DNA of 38,771 nucleotides from Mycobacterium sp. (GTDB lineage Bacteria; Actinomycetota; Actinomycetes; Mycobacteriales; Mycobacteriaceae): NCBI RefSeq assembly GCF_019243155.1, contig NZ_JAFAUS010000514.1, positions 1 to 38,771 of the forward strand, read 5' to 3'. Shown piece by piece: positions 8,092 to 15,748 of this stretch (position 1 is its first letter; each line of letters starts with the position of its first letter). The notes under the pieces were generated by a model. It saw only the letters and a program-made list of their open reading frames with translations, ran no database searches and was not told where the DNA came from. The position numbers and the translations under genes were made by a program.

Positions 8092-9144
8092 TCAGCCGAC
8101 TTCGCGGACCAGCGTGATGGCGCGGTCCAGGGTGCGCAGTCTGGCATCGAGCGAGTCGCCCGCCGGATACAGCCGAACGGTGTCCACACCGGTGTCGCGC
8201 CATACCCCGAGCCGCGCACGAACCATCTCCTCGGTCCCGATAAGCGTGGTGGCCAAGACCATTTCGTCGGTCACCAAGCCGGCCGCGCCCTCGCGGTCCC
8301 CGCGCTGCCAACGCTCGCGCACCTCGTCCGCAACGTCGGCCCACCCCTGCCGGCTGTAGGCCTGGTTGTAGAAATTCGTGCTCGATGACCCCATCCCACC
8401 GAGGCTGAAGGCGAGCTCGCTTTTGCGCGCCGCCACCATCGAACGCAACTCGTCTTCGTCCGCGGCGAAGGCCACTTCGGCGCCCTGGCAGATGTCGATG
8501 TCGGCGCGACTGCGGCCGGCGGCCGCGAGCCCCTCGTCGAGGTGGGAGAAGTAGGCCTCACCGGCTCCCTCGGGGACGAAGCTGGTGCCCAGCCATCCAT
8601 CGGCGACCCGTCCGGTCAACTTCAGCATCGCCGGTGACAGCGCGGCCAGGTAGATCGGAATGGCGTGCTCGGGCCGGGTCGACAACCGCATCGGCACGGC
8701 CTCGCCGCCGGGACGTGGAAGCTGGAACTCCTTGCCGGAGTGCGAGATTTTGCCTCCGGCGAACACCTGACGCACGATGTCGACGGTCTCGGAGATACGC
8801 GCGAGCGGTCGGCGGAACGAGACGCCATGCAGACCCTCGATCACCTGCGGACCGGAGGCGCCCAGCCCGAGCAGGAATCGCCCGCCCGAGAGGTTGGACA
8901 GCGTGATCGCGGTCTGGGCGACCATCACCGGCGAGCGGGTGCCGACCTGCAGGACACCGGACCCCAGCAGCACCCGCGAGGTTCGGGCCGCCAGGTAACC
9001 CAGCGCCGAGGGCGCGTCCGAACCCCACGCCTCGGCGACCCAGCAGACATCGAGGCCCAGCCTTTCCGCCTCGACGACGAACGTCGTGATGTCGGCGACT
9101 TTGTCTGCGGTACCGGATAATTCGACTGTCGTCGCGGTCCGCAT
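8092..9144 (-). CDS. LLM-class flavin/F420-dependent oxidoreductase
   Basis: A 350-residue luciferase-like (TIM-barrel) oxidoreductase. Typical segments are AERLGLDVCWVAEAWGSDA, LGSGVLQVGTRSPVMVAQTA, and LSGGRFLLGLGASGPQVIEG, the last being the barrel part that in this group usually meets F420. Relatives in mycobacteria use reduced F420 rather than FMN. The substrate is unknown. I chose the ATG at 9144, whose A is also the last base of the upstream SRPBCC stop (TGATG junction); a TTG one codon earlier is also possible. The tight junction shows an SRPBCC-LLM operon. It is one of three F420-type enzymes in the window. Confidence 0.85.
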   Translation of the reverse strand: MRTATTVELSGTADKVADITTFVVEAERLGLDVCWVAEAWGSDAPSALGYLAARTSRVLLGSGVLQVGTRSPVMVAQTAITLSNLSGGRFLLGLGASGPQVIEGLHGVSFRRPLARISETVDIVRQVFAGGKISHSGKEFQLPRPGGEAVPMRLSTRPEHAIPIYLAALSPAMLKLTGRVADGWLGTSFVPEGAGEAYFSHLDEGLAAAGRSRADIDICQGAEVAFAADEDELRSMVAARKSELAFSLGGMGSSSTNFYNQAYSRQGWADVADEVRERWQRGDREGAAGLVTDEMVLATTLIGTEEMVRARLGVWRDTGVDTVRLYPAGDSLDARLRTLDRAITLVREVG

Positions 9145-9659
9145 CAACGGACCCCGTGCTCGGCCAGCCTCTTGATCGCGGCGAGTGTTTTGCCGATCGC
9201 GGATTCGAACTCGCGCATCCGCACGAACACGATCTTTTGTTCCTTATCGGGCATCGAATCGATGGCCATCGACAAACCCGAGCGTCCCGGGCCCATCTGC
9301 ATCCAGTAGCTCAGCTCCGTGCCTGCGCCCTGCGGCGTCAGCCGAAATCGCCACATCGCTGCCGGGTTCTCGGGTTCGCCCACGGCCCAGGCGAATTCAC
9401 GCTGCTCGTCGCAGCAAACGATGTGGGACGTGGTGCTCCACTGCCCGAACGCATCGTGCTCGTTGTGCCCGACGAAACGCGCGCCGACGCGGGGCCCGAC
9501 ACACCCCTCGGCCCACTCGACCGACTGCAGCTCGCTACTCAGGGCCGGCATCAGCTGGATGTCGGAGACCAGACTCCACACTCGTGCGGGGTCGGCCTCG
9601 ATCCATGTCGAGGCCTCCACCGTCGGCGTATCCGCGTAACGCGCACCGGTCCACTCCAC
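9144..9659 (-). CDS. SRPBCC (START-like) family protein
   Basis: A 171-residue START-fold protein: EASTWIEADPARVWSLVSDI is the usual first strand and helix, followed by a GxR/F region (VGPRVGARFVGHN) and a C-terminal helix (FVRMREFESAIGKTLAAIKR). The fold binds hydrophobic ligands in a central cavity; some members are polyketide cyclases or lipid carriers, and which applies here cannot be told. The start is GTG at 9659. It is the first gene of a two-gene operon with the LLM oxidoreductase, so it may bind or present that enzyme's substrate. A strong GC hairpin 22 bases upstream separates it from the desaturase operon. Confidence 0.82.
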   Translation of the reverse strand: MEWTGARYADTPTVEASTWIEADPARVWSLVSDIQLMPALSSELQSVEWAEGCVGPRVGARFVGHNEHDAFGQWSTTSHIVCCDEQREFAWAVGEPENPAAMWRFRLTPQGAGTELSYWMQMGPGRSGLSMAIDSMPDKEQKIVFVRMREFESAIGKTLAAIKRLAEHGVR

Positions 9660-9680
9660 GCTGGCAATTGTCCACCCAAA

Positions 9681-9707
9681 CGGGCCCGGGGCAATGCCCC
9701 GGGCCCG
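9681..9707 (-). terminator. GC-rich hairpin after the desaturase gene
   Basis: Perfect 12-bp stem (arms 9681-9692 and 9696-9707) with an AAT loop, in the 67-bp gap between the desaturase stop and the SRPBCC start. On the minus strand only TTT follows, so it is a terminator of the U-poor type common in mycobacteria. It would insulate the SRPBCC-LLM operon. Confidence 0.55.
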
Positions 9708-9726
9708 ATGAGTTCGGCCAAATGAG

Positions 9727-10833
9727 CTACGCGGCGACCGGCACTCGGTCGGCGGATTTGTCGGCGTCCGGCGTCCGCAGCCATGAGTCCGGGAAGCTGA
9801 GCCGGACGATCTTGCGGACCACCGTGCCGAACTGCTGCATCAGCGGGCCCTTGTTGTAGGGGATGCCGTAGCGCTCACAGATCGCCTGCACCTCGGGCGC
9901 GATCTGGGAGTACCGGCGGGCCGGCATGTCCGGGAACAGGTGGTGTTCGATCTGGTGGGACAGGTTGCCCGACAGCAGGTGGAAGATCTTTCCGCCGGTC
10001 AGGTTCGCCGAACCGAGGACCTGGCGGAAGTACCACTGCCCGCGCGATTCGTCTGCGGTCTCCTCGACGGTGAATTCCTGAGTGCCGTCCGGGAAGTGGC
10101 CGCAGAAGATGATCATGTACGACCACACGTTGCGCATCAGGTTGGCCGTCATGTTGCCGGTGAACACGAACGGGGCGAACGGCCCGGCCAGCAACGGGAA
10201 GGCGACGTAGTCCTTGAGTGTTTGACGGCGGGTCTTGCGCCAGATCGCCTTGAGCGTGTCCTTTTTGTCCCGGACCCGAATCTCGCCCGAGCGGATCTTC
10301 TCGGTTTCCAATTCGTGCAATGCGACCCCGTACTGGAACAACGTCATCAGCAGGAAGGCGTACAGCGGGTTGCCGATGAAATAGCGCTCCCAGGGCTGGT
10401 CTTCGCTCATCCGCAAGATGCCGTAGCCGATGTCGCGGTCCATGCCCACGATGTTGGTGTGGGTGTGGTGCATGTAGTTGTGTGAGTGTCGCCATTGGTC
10501 GGCCGGGCATGCAGTGTCCCACTCGAAGGAACGTCCGGAGATTGCCGGGTCGCGCATCCAGTCGTACTGGCCGTGCATGATGTTGTGACCGATCTCCATG
10601 TTGTCCAGGATTTTGGCCACGCCCAGCATGGCGGTGCCCAGCAGCCAGGCCGGCGGCAGGAACAGCAGCAGGCGCCCACCTACTTCCAGACCGCGCTGGG
10701 TCTTGATGACGCGTCGGATGTAGTCGGCGTCTTCCTCGCCGAGGCTTGCCATCACGCGTTCCTTGATGGCGTCGAGTTCACGGCCGAATTCGTCGGCCTG
10801 CTCGGGGGTCAGGGTGATCTTGTTCTGTGACAT
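9727..10833 (-). CDS. Membrane fatty-acid (acyl-CoA) desaturase, DesA3-like
   Basis: A 368-residue di-iron membrane desaturase with the three histidine boxes: HNIMH (83-87), HSHNYMHH (116-123) and HQIEHH in the C-terminal third. Hydrophobic stretches near 55-75 and in the middle fit membrane insertion. It resembles M. tuberculosis DesA3 (Rv3229c), a stearoyl-CoA delta-9 desaturase that works with an adjacent oxidoreductase (Rv3230c); the same reductase-desaturase order is seen here with a 24-bp gap. GGAGGG precedes the ATG at 10833. The regioselectivity is inferred, and this copy need not be the DesA3 orthologue. Control by the FabR-like regulator at 12023 is likely. Confidence 0.88.
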   Translation of the reverse strand: MSQNKITLTPEQADEFGRELDAIKERVMASLGEEDADYIRRVIKTQRGLEVGGRLLLFLPPAWLLGTAMLGVAKILDNMEIGHNIMHGQYDWMRDPAISGRSFEWDTACPADQWRHSHNYMHHTHTNIVGMDRDIGYGILRMSEDQPWERYFIGNPLYAFLLMTLFQYGVALHELETEKIRSGEIRVRDKKDTLKAIWRKTRRQTLKDYVAFPLLAGPFAPFVFTGNMTANLMRNVWSYMIIFCGHFPDGTQEFTVEETADESRGQWYFRQVLGSANLTGGKIFHLLSGNLSHQIEHHLFPDMPARRYSQIAPEVQAICERYGIPYNKGPLMQQFGTVVRKIVRLSFPDSWLRTPDADKSADRVPVAA

Positions 10834-10857
10834 GACTTTTCCCTCCGATTGATGTGT

Positions 10858-11952
10858 CTAGAGCGACAGGTCGACGTCGCCGACGGGGACGGAGACGCAG
10901 ATCTGGATGTCTTCGTCGGGGGCGGTGGAGACCGCCCCCGTGACGAGGTTGCGCACGGTGCCGGCGGTCTTGCGCCGGGTGCAGGTGTGGCAGATGCCCA
11001 TCCGGCAGCCGTTCTCCGGTGTCAGCCCGGCCGATTCGGCCTGCTCCAACAGCGGCCGTCCGTCATCGACGGCGTCGATCCCGCTGTCGGCGAACGCTAT
11101 TCGGCCGCCCGACGGATTGGCCGGAGCCTCGAAGGCCGGCGGTACGAAACTTTCGGTGTACACGTTGTCGCAGTGCGTCCGGACGGCGTCGACCAATGGT
11201 GTTGGGCCGCAGACGAACACCGCGTCGGGTGCCGGCATGGCGGCGGCCAGGTGCTCGGCGCCGAAGCGGCCGACCAGGTCACCCGCATCCGACCGGGTGT
11301 AGCCGTGCAGGACGCGAACGCCGGGCAGCACGGCCAGCTCGTCGCGGTAGCACGCCTCCTCAGGTGTCCGGGCGTAGTGCACGAAGGCGATGTCGCCCCG
11401 GTGGCCTTGGGCGAGAAGGGTGCGCAGCATCGCCAGCACCGGCGTGATGCCGCTTCCGCCCGAGACGAAGAGGATCCGCTGCGGCCGGGCCTCGGGCAGC
11501 ACGAAGTCGCCACCGACGCCCGCCAAACCGACGATCATGCCGCGGCGGGCTCGCTCGTACAGATAGTTGGAGACCAACCCACCGTCGTGTCGACCGATCG
11601 TCAACTCCAGGTTGGGGGTTCCCTCGGCGTTGGCCGGGGAATAGCAGCGGGTGTGCCGGCGGCCGTCGATGTCGATCGTGAGGTTGACGTACTGACCGGC
11701 TTTGACGGTGTTGGCCGACGTGAAGCTGTCGTTGGGCGCGAGGGTGAGGGTGACGCTGCGCGACGTCGTGCGCTGCACGTCGATCACCTTGGCGCGATGC
11801 TCGCCCAGCGTCCACGTCGGCGCCACCAGTTCGGTGTAGCGGTCCACGCCGTGTGGTCCGGTGAGCAGGTCCACAAGTTCCGAACCCAAGACTCGCTTCC
11901 GAAAAGTTCGGGCGAGGGCTCGCCCGGAAGTTGAAGCAGTTTGAGTAAACAT
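10858..11952 (-). CDS. Flavin/2Fe-2S reductase partner of the desaturase (Rv3230c-like)
   Basis: A 364-residue three-part electron-transfer protein: an FAD domain with TRCYSPAN, an NAD(P) domain with SGGSGITPVLAML, and a C-terminal plant-type 2Fe-2S domain with the C-x4-C-x2-C cluster CRMGICHTC and a later Cys in IQICVSV. Such proteins pass electrons from NADPH to the desaturase encoded 24 bases downstream. I chose the ATG at 11952 (MFTQTAS); an upstream TTG at 11988 is part of TTGACT, more likely promoter sequence. The start sits in a near-palindrome around ACATATGT (11949-11956). It diverges from the FabR-like regulator. Confidence 0.87.
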   Translation of the reverse strand: MFTQTASTSGRALARTFRKRVLGSELVDLLTGPHGVDRYTELVAPTWTLGEHRAKVIDVQRTTSRSVTLTLAPNDSFTSANTVKAGQYVNLTIDIDGRRHTRCYSPANAEGTPNLELTIGRHDGGLVSNYLYERARRGMIVGLAGVGGDFVLPEARPQRILFVSGGSGITPVLAMLRTLLAQGHRGDIAFVHYARTPEEACYRDELAVLPGVRVLHGYTRSDAGDLVGRFGAEHLAAAMPAPDAVFVCGPTPLVDAVRTHCDNVYTESFVPPAFEAPANPSGGRIAFADSGIDAVDDGRPLLEQAESAGLTPENGCRMGICHTCTRRKTAGTVRNLVTGAVSTAPDEDIQICVSVPVGDVDLSL

Positions 11953-12013
11953 ATGTATACCGTGTGGCCAGAGGGCCCAGCCAGTCAAGGGTTTACCCCA
12001 GGTCTGTGGTAGG

Positions 12014-12028
12014 GTTCACATAGTGAAC
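12014..12028. promoter_or_regulatory. Inverted repeat GTTCAC-ATA-GTGAAC over the FabR-like start
   Basis: A perfect 6-bp inverted repeat with a 3-base centre; its right arm contains the GTG start codon at 12023. A TAGGGT -10-like hexamer at 12010-12015 leaves seven bases to the GTG, the spacing expected for a leaderless transcript. Binding of the regulator here would block its own transcription and could also affect the reductase promoter about 60 bp away. Confidence 0.55.
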
Positions 12029-12697
12029 AGCCGTACTCCTAGCTCACGGACGCGCGGCTCTGGTCGAGAAAGATCACGCGAAAGTCCCTCACGTGCGGAG
12101 CGTAAGGAAGCGACCCGGCGCGCGATCATCGCGGCCGCCCTCAAGCTGTTGCAGGATCGCAGCTTCAGCAGCCTGAGCCTGCGCGAGGTGACCCGCGCGG
12201 TTGATATCGTGCCCGCGGCGTTCTACCGACATTTCGAATCGATGGAAGCCCTGGGACTTGTTCTCATCGACGAGTCGTTCCGAAGCCTGAGGGACACCCT
12301 GCGCGATGCGCGCTCCGGCAAGTTCGACCCGAATCGCGTGATCGAGTCGTCGGTCGAGATCCTGGTTGCCAGCGTCGCCGACCGGCGCGAGCATTGGCGC
12401 CTGATCGGCCGCGAGCGGAACAGCGGCTTGAGCGTGCTGCGCTATGCGATCCGCACCGAGATCCGGCTCATCACCTCCGAACTGGCGACCGACCTGGCGC
12501 GTTTCCCGGGCCTCAACGGGTGGACCACCGAGGATCTGAACGTGCTTGCGACACTGTTCGTCAACGCGATGATCGTCATCGCGGAGGCCATCGAGGACGC
12601 TCAGAGCACCGAGGCGCTGGAAGACATTCGGCGGATCGCGGTCAAGCAGCTCCGGATGATCGCCGTCGGCGTCGCCGGTTGGCGAAGCACCCCTTGA
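12023..12697 (+). CDS. FabR-like TetR regulator of fatty-acid desaturation
   Basis: A 224-residue TetR protein whose DNA-binding part (FSSLSLREVTRAVDI, then AAFYRHFESMEALGLVLIDES) closely follows E. coli FabR, the repressor of unsaturated fatty-acid genes; mycobacteria have a related desaturase regulator (MadR, Rv0472c). The C-terminus keeps the FabR-like LRMIAVGVAGW ending. A basic tail rich in Ser and Arg (1-30) precedes the helix-turn-helix. It diverges from the reductase-desaturase operon, so it probably senses acyl-CoA and represses it. The GTG start lies inside a perfect inverted repeat, pointing to autorepression of a leaderless message. Confidence 0.85.
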   Translation: MNSRTPSSRTRGSGRERSRESPSRAERKEATRRAIIAAALKLLQDRSFSSLSLREVTRAVDIVPAAFYRHFESMEALGLVLIDESFRSLRDTLRDARSGKFDPNRVIESSVEILVASVADRREHWRLIGRERNSGLSVLRYAIRTEIRLITSELATDLARFPGLNGWTTEDLNVLATLFVNAMIVIAEAIEDAQSTEALEDIRRIAVKQLRMIAVGVAGWRSTP

Positions 12698-12735
12698 TGT
12701 GTCGCCGCCATCCGCAGTGAACAACTGAGCACTAA

Positions 12736-13083
12736 CTACTCGTCGGCGACCTCATACAGCGAGTCGCCGTCCTCGGGGGTGCCGTCGATCTGGCCCCGAT
12801 GCGCGCGCCGTGGCAGGTCGCTGTCGGCCGAGCCGGTCGCAGCGTCGGTCACGTCCGGCTCCTCGGCGGCCAGTCGGTCGTCGAGCGATTCACCCTCTCG
12901 CTCTTCGCGCGCCGTCATTCCGAACTTGTCCGCTTCGCTCCAGTCCTCGGGCGGGTCGACGACGATGTCGCCGTCACGGTTGCGCACCTCGTCGGAATCG
13001 GTGCCTTCGCTTGGGTTCAGCGTGTCACCGGGGCCGCCTTCTTCGGGGAAGTCCGCGGGATCCACCAAGTCGTTGTCGCTCAT
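12736..13083 (-). CDS. DUF5709 small acidic protein
   Basis: A 115-residue, highly acidic, probably disordered protein matching the actinobacterial DUF5709 pattern: GDTLNPSEGTDSDEV, then a WSEADKFGMTAREEREGESL segment, then DDRLAAEEPD. Its function is unknown. I chose ATG at 13083 (MSDNDLVDP) over an upstream start at 13113 because the extra residues are not family-like. On the minus strand GTTT (13119-13116), 16 bases, then GGGCA (13099-13095) resembles a SigF promoter and would give a nearly leaderless message. It converges with the FabR-like gene. Confidence 0.8.
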   Translation of the reverse strand: MSDNDLVDPADFPEEGGPGDTLNPSEGTDSDEVRNRDGDIVVDPPEDWSEADKFGMTAREEREGESLDDRLAAEEPDVTDAATGSADSDLPRRAHRGQIDGTPEDGDSLYEVADE

Positions 13084-13094
13084 GGGGAACCGGT

Positions 13095-13119
13095 TGCCCG
13101 TCGCCCCGGGCACCTAAAC
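13095..13119 (-). promoter_or_regulatory. Possible SigF-type promoter of the DUF5709 gene
   Basis: GTTT and GGGCA separated by 16 bases, near the mycobacterial SigF pattern GTTT-N15-17-GGGTA with one mismatch. Transcription would start about 5 bases before the ATG. Confidence 0.3.
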
Positions 13120-13128
13120 GCGCGTGGT

Positions 13129-13743
13129 CTACCGTGGCGCGCGCCACATCGCCCACATGGTGGGACCGCCGTCCGGCAGCGCGATCTCGCGGGTCACCTC
13201 GAAGCCGAAACGCTGGTAATACGGCACGTTTTCGAGTTTCGTCGACTCGAGATACGCGGGGCAGTACTCGGCATCGCAGCGGTCCAGGCGCGATCGCATC
13301 AGGGCCTGCCCAAACCCCTTGCCCCGCACGGTGGGATCGCTGCCGATCACCGCCAGATACCAGTGCGGCTCTTCGGGATGTGCGCGTTTCATCAGCTCCT
13401 GCACAGCCTGCCCCTGCGCCGAGCGCAGGCCGAAAACCCGGATGAACGTCGGCGACATCAGCAACATTGCCCGGCGTGTTTCCTGCCAGTGGTTCGGCGG
13501 GTCCCACAGTGCCGCCGCGCCGATGGACGGGCCGTCGCGGGCAACTTCCACACCGCCGAGTGCCAGATGGTGGTGACGGGTCATCGCCGCGAACAAACGG
13601 CGTAATTGGGCGGTGCGCGCGCGCTGCTTGGGTAGCAGCCACATCATCACCGGGTCGTCGTAAAACGCCCGCGCCAGGACGTGGGACAGGTCTCGCATGT
13701 CGTCTTTGCCGGCCGGGCGCGTCTGCGGAACCACCCGCCTCAC
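13129..13743 (-). CDS. GNAT-family N-acetyltransferase (Rv0133 homologue)
   Basis: A protein of about 204 residues with the GNAT fold: TRPAGKDDMRDLSHVLARAF at the N-terminus, the acetyl-CoA loop around VRGKGFGQALM, and a late YYQRFGFEV strand-helix typical of these enzymes. The acceptor is unknown. The frame stays open much further upstream (to 14412), but that part is antisense to fgd2 and not family-like. Likely starts are GTG at 13743 or GTG at 13734; the latter would give 201 residues, the length I recall for Rv0133. Neither has a clear ribosome-binding site. It diverges from fgd2. Confidence 0.83.
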   Translation of the reverse strand: MRRVVPQTRPAGKDDMRDLSHVLARAFYDDPVMMWLLPKQRARTAQLRRLFAAMTRHHHLALGGVEVARDGPSIGAAALWDPPNHWQETRRAMLLMSPTFIRVFGLRSAQGQAVQELMKRAHPEEPHWYLAVIGSDPTVRGKGFGQALMRSRLDRCDAEYCPAYLESTKLENVPYYQRFGFEVTREIALPDGGPTMWAMWRAPR

Positions 13744-13834
13744 GCTAGCGGGCGCCAGCGAGTGGCGCGATTTCCGTTGATGGTGGCGGTGAACGGCGAC
13801 GTGTGTGATCACCCGCACGGGGTACTTACACGCG

Positions 13835-14928
13835 ATGGCGGACATCTCGCGGCGCACGTTCGGGCGATTGGCCGCCGGGACGGGTGTGCTCGGCAGCGCC
13901 GGGTTCTCCGCGAGTTGCGACCGACCGGCCGACCATGTGCATCCCGCGACCCCACCGCCCGCCGGCAGGGGGGTGTGGGTTTGACGCTCTCCCACGAGCA
14001 ATTCCGCACCGACCAGCTGGTTGCGCAAGCAGAGGCGGCCGAACGGGCCGGCTTTCAGTACGTCTGGGCCAGCGACCACATCCAGCCATGGCAGGACAAC
14101 GAGGGCCATGCGATGTTTCCGTGGCTGACGCTGGCCTTGGTGGGTAACGCCACCAGCCGCATCTCCTTCGGCACCGGGGTGACCTGCCCCACGTATCGCT
14201 ACCACCCGGCCGTGGTGGCACAGGCATTCGCTTCGCTGGAGCTCTTGAATCCCGGACGCGTGTTCTTGGGGGTTGGCACCGGTGAGCGGCTCAACGAACA
14301 GGCAACCACCAACGCGTTCGGTGCGTACACCGAACGCCACGACCGGTTGGTCGAGGCCATCGGGCTGATCCGCCAATTGTGGAGCGGATCGCGAACCTCG
14401 TTCTCCGGTCACTACTTTCAGACGAACGCGCTGAAGTTGTACGACGTGCCGCAGTCACCGCCGCCCATTTACGTGGCCGCCGGCGGTCCGAAGAGCGCCA
14501 CGTTAGCCGGTCAATACGGCGACGGCTGGATCACTCAAGCCCACGACGTCACAAACCCGAAGCTGCTGGCCGCTTTCGGCGCGGGCGCGCACGCTTCGGG
14601 CCGCGATCCGGCGAGTCTTGGTAAGCGCGCCGAGATGTTCGCGGTGGTCGGCGATCACACCGAAGCCGCTCGCGCGGCGACGCTGTGGCGCTTCACCGCC
14701 GGCGCGGTCGACCAGCCGAACCCGGTCGAAATCCAGCGCGCCGCTGATGCCAACCCCATCGACAAGGTGCTGGCCAACTGGACCGTCGGCACCGATCCCG
14801 GCCCCCACATCAACGCCGTTCAGGCGGTTCTGGACGCCGGCGCCATTCCCTTTTTGCACTTCGCGCAGACCGAACCGATGACCGCGATCGAGTTCTACCG
14901 CACCAACGTCCTGCCCAAGCTGCACTGA
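13835..14928 (+). CDS. fgd2: F420-dependent (hydroxymycolic acid) dehydrogenase Fgd2, with apparent frameshift
   Basis: Homologue of M. tuberculosis Rv0132c, a secreted F420-dependent enzyme reported to oxidise hydroxymycolic acids to ketomycolic acids. The body, from GVGLTLSHEQF near 13970 to LPKLH at 14928, is an intact LLM barrel (AERAGFQYVWASDHIQPW, FGTGVTCPTYRYHP, FLGVGTGERLNEQ). The signal sequence is in a different frame: ATG at 13835 gives MADIS, the twin-arginine motif SRRTFG, a hydrophobic stretch and a possible lipobox Cys28, then runs to TGA at 13982-13984. The frames would join if the G6 tract at 13968-13973 had one more G or two fewer. It is therefore a sequencing error, a recent mutation, or a slippage site. 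A start at GTG 13975 would give a cytosolic enzyme without export. Confidence 0.75.
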
Positions 14929-14977
14929 AAGGCTTTTCGACATAGTTGGCCGCGACGCAGGGTACCCGTTGAGTCTT

Positions 14978-15673
14978 ATGAGCGAATTGGACCCTAATCA
15001 ACACCAGCTCGCCGTTCGCATGGCGGAGCTGGCACGTCAGATCGCCAGGCCTCGCAGTGTCGAGGAGATCTTGGCAGATGTGACCGCCACCGCGGTAGAG
15101 CTGATTCCGCGGGCTGACGTTTCGGGAGTGTTGTTGCTGAAAAAGGGCGGCGAGTTTGAATCTCTGGGCGACACCGACGACTTGGTCGCACGACTCGACG
15201 CGCTTCAGCACAAATTCGGTGAGGGCCCCTGTGCCAAGGCCGCGCTGCAGGAAACCATCGTGCGCAGCGACGATCTGCGCGAAGATTCGAGATGGCCGCA
15301 ATATGCACCTGCGGCCGTAGAGCGCGGCGTGCTCGGCAGTCTCTCGTTCAAGCTGTACACCGCGGACCGCACGGCTGGGGCGCTGAACCTGTTCAGCTTC
15401 GAGGCCGGCCCGTGGGAGGCCGAAGCGGAGACCATCGGTTCGGTGTTGGCGGCGCACGCCGCGGCCGCGATCCTGGCGGTGCGGCACGGCGAAGAACTGC
15501 AATCGGCGTTGTCGACTCGGGACCGGATCGGGCAGGCCAAAGGCATCATCATGGAGCGCTTCGGCGTGGACGAGGTGCGGGCCTTCGAGTTGTTGCGGAA
15601 GCTGTCGCAGGAAAGTCAGATGAAGCTCGTCGACATCGCCCAGCAAGTCGTCGACACACGCGGAATGGATTGA
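14978..15673 (+). CDS. GAF-ANTAR domain regulator
   Basis: A 231-residue protein with a GAF sensor domain (about 30-165: LADVTATAVELIPRADVSGV, then HKFGEGPCAKAA) and a C-terminal ANTAR domain (about 170-228: DRIGQAKGIIMERFGVDEV, then AFELLRKLSQ). ANTAR domains bind paired hexanucleotide hairpins in nascent RNA and prevent transcription termination. The GAF ligand is unknown. ATG at 14978 is preferred over TTG at 14969; there is no strong Shine-Dalgarno. It stands alone between fgd2 and fadE1 and is not in the M. tuberculosis backbone here. I saw no obvious ANTAR target hairpin beside it. Confidence 0.88.
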   Translation: MSELDPNQHQLAVRMAELARQIARPRSVEEILADVTATAVELIPRADVSGVLLLKKGGEFESLGDTDDLVARLDALQHKFGEGPCAKAALQETIVRSDDLREDSRWPQYAPAAVERGVLGSLSFKLYTADRTAGALNLFSFEAGPWEAEAETIGSVLAAHAAAAILAVRHGEELQSALSTRDRIGQAKGIIMERFGVDEVRAFELLRKLSQESQMKLVDIAQQVVDTRGMD

Positions 15674-15748
15674 CTGGTCTCGCCGCCGACTAAAGTTGAC
15701 TGATCAACGAGTCCGGTGCGCCGCTGCCCCGGGGAATGGTGGCCAGAA

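Noticed and set aside
11983-11988. TTGACT as a -35 box for the reductase gene
   Set aside because: At the normal 17-base spacing there is only ACACGG; the TATACA element is 23 bases away, too far.
14941-14977. A GGGTA box upstream of the GAF-ANTAR gene as a SigF promoter
   Set aside because: The only GTTG/TTTT candidates for the -35 are at 11 or about 22 bases, outside the 15-17 spacing.
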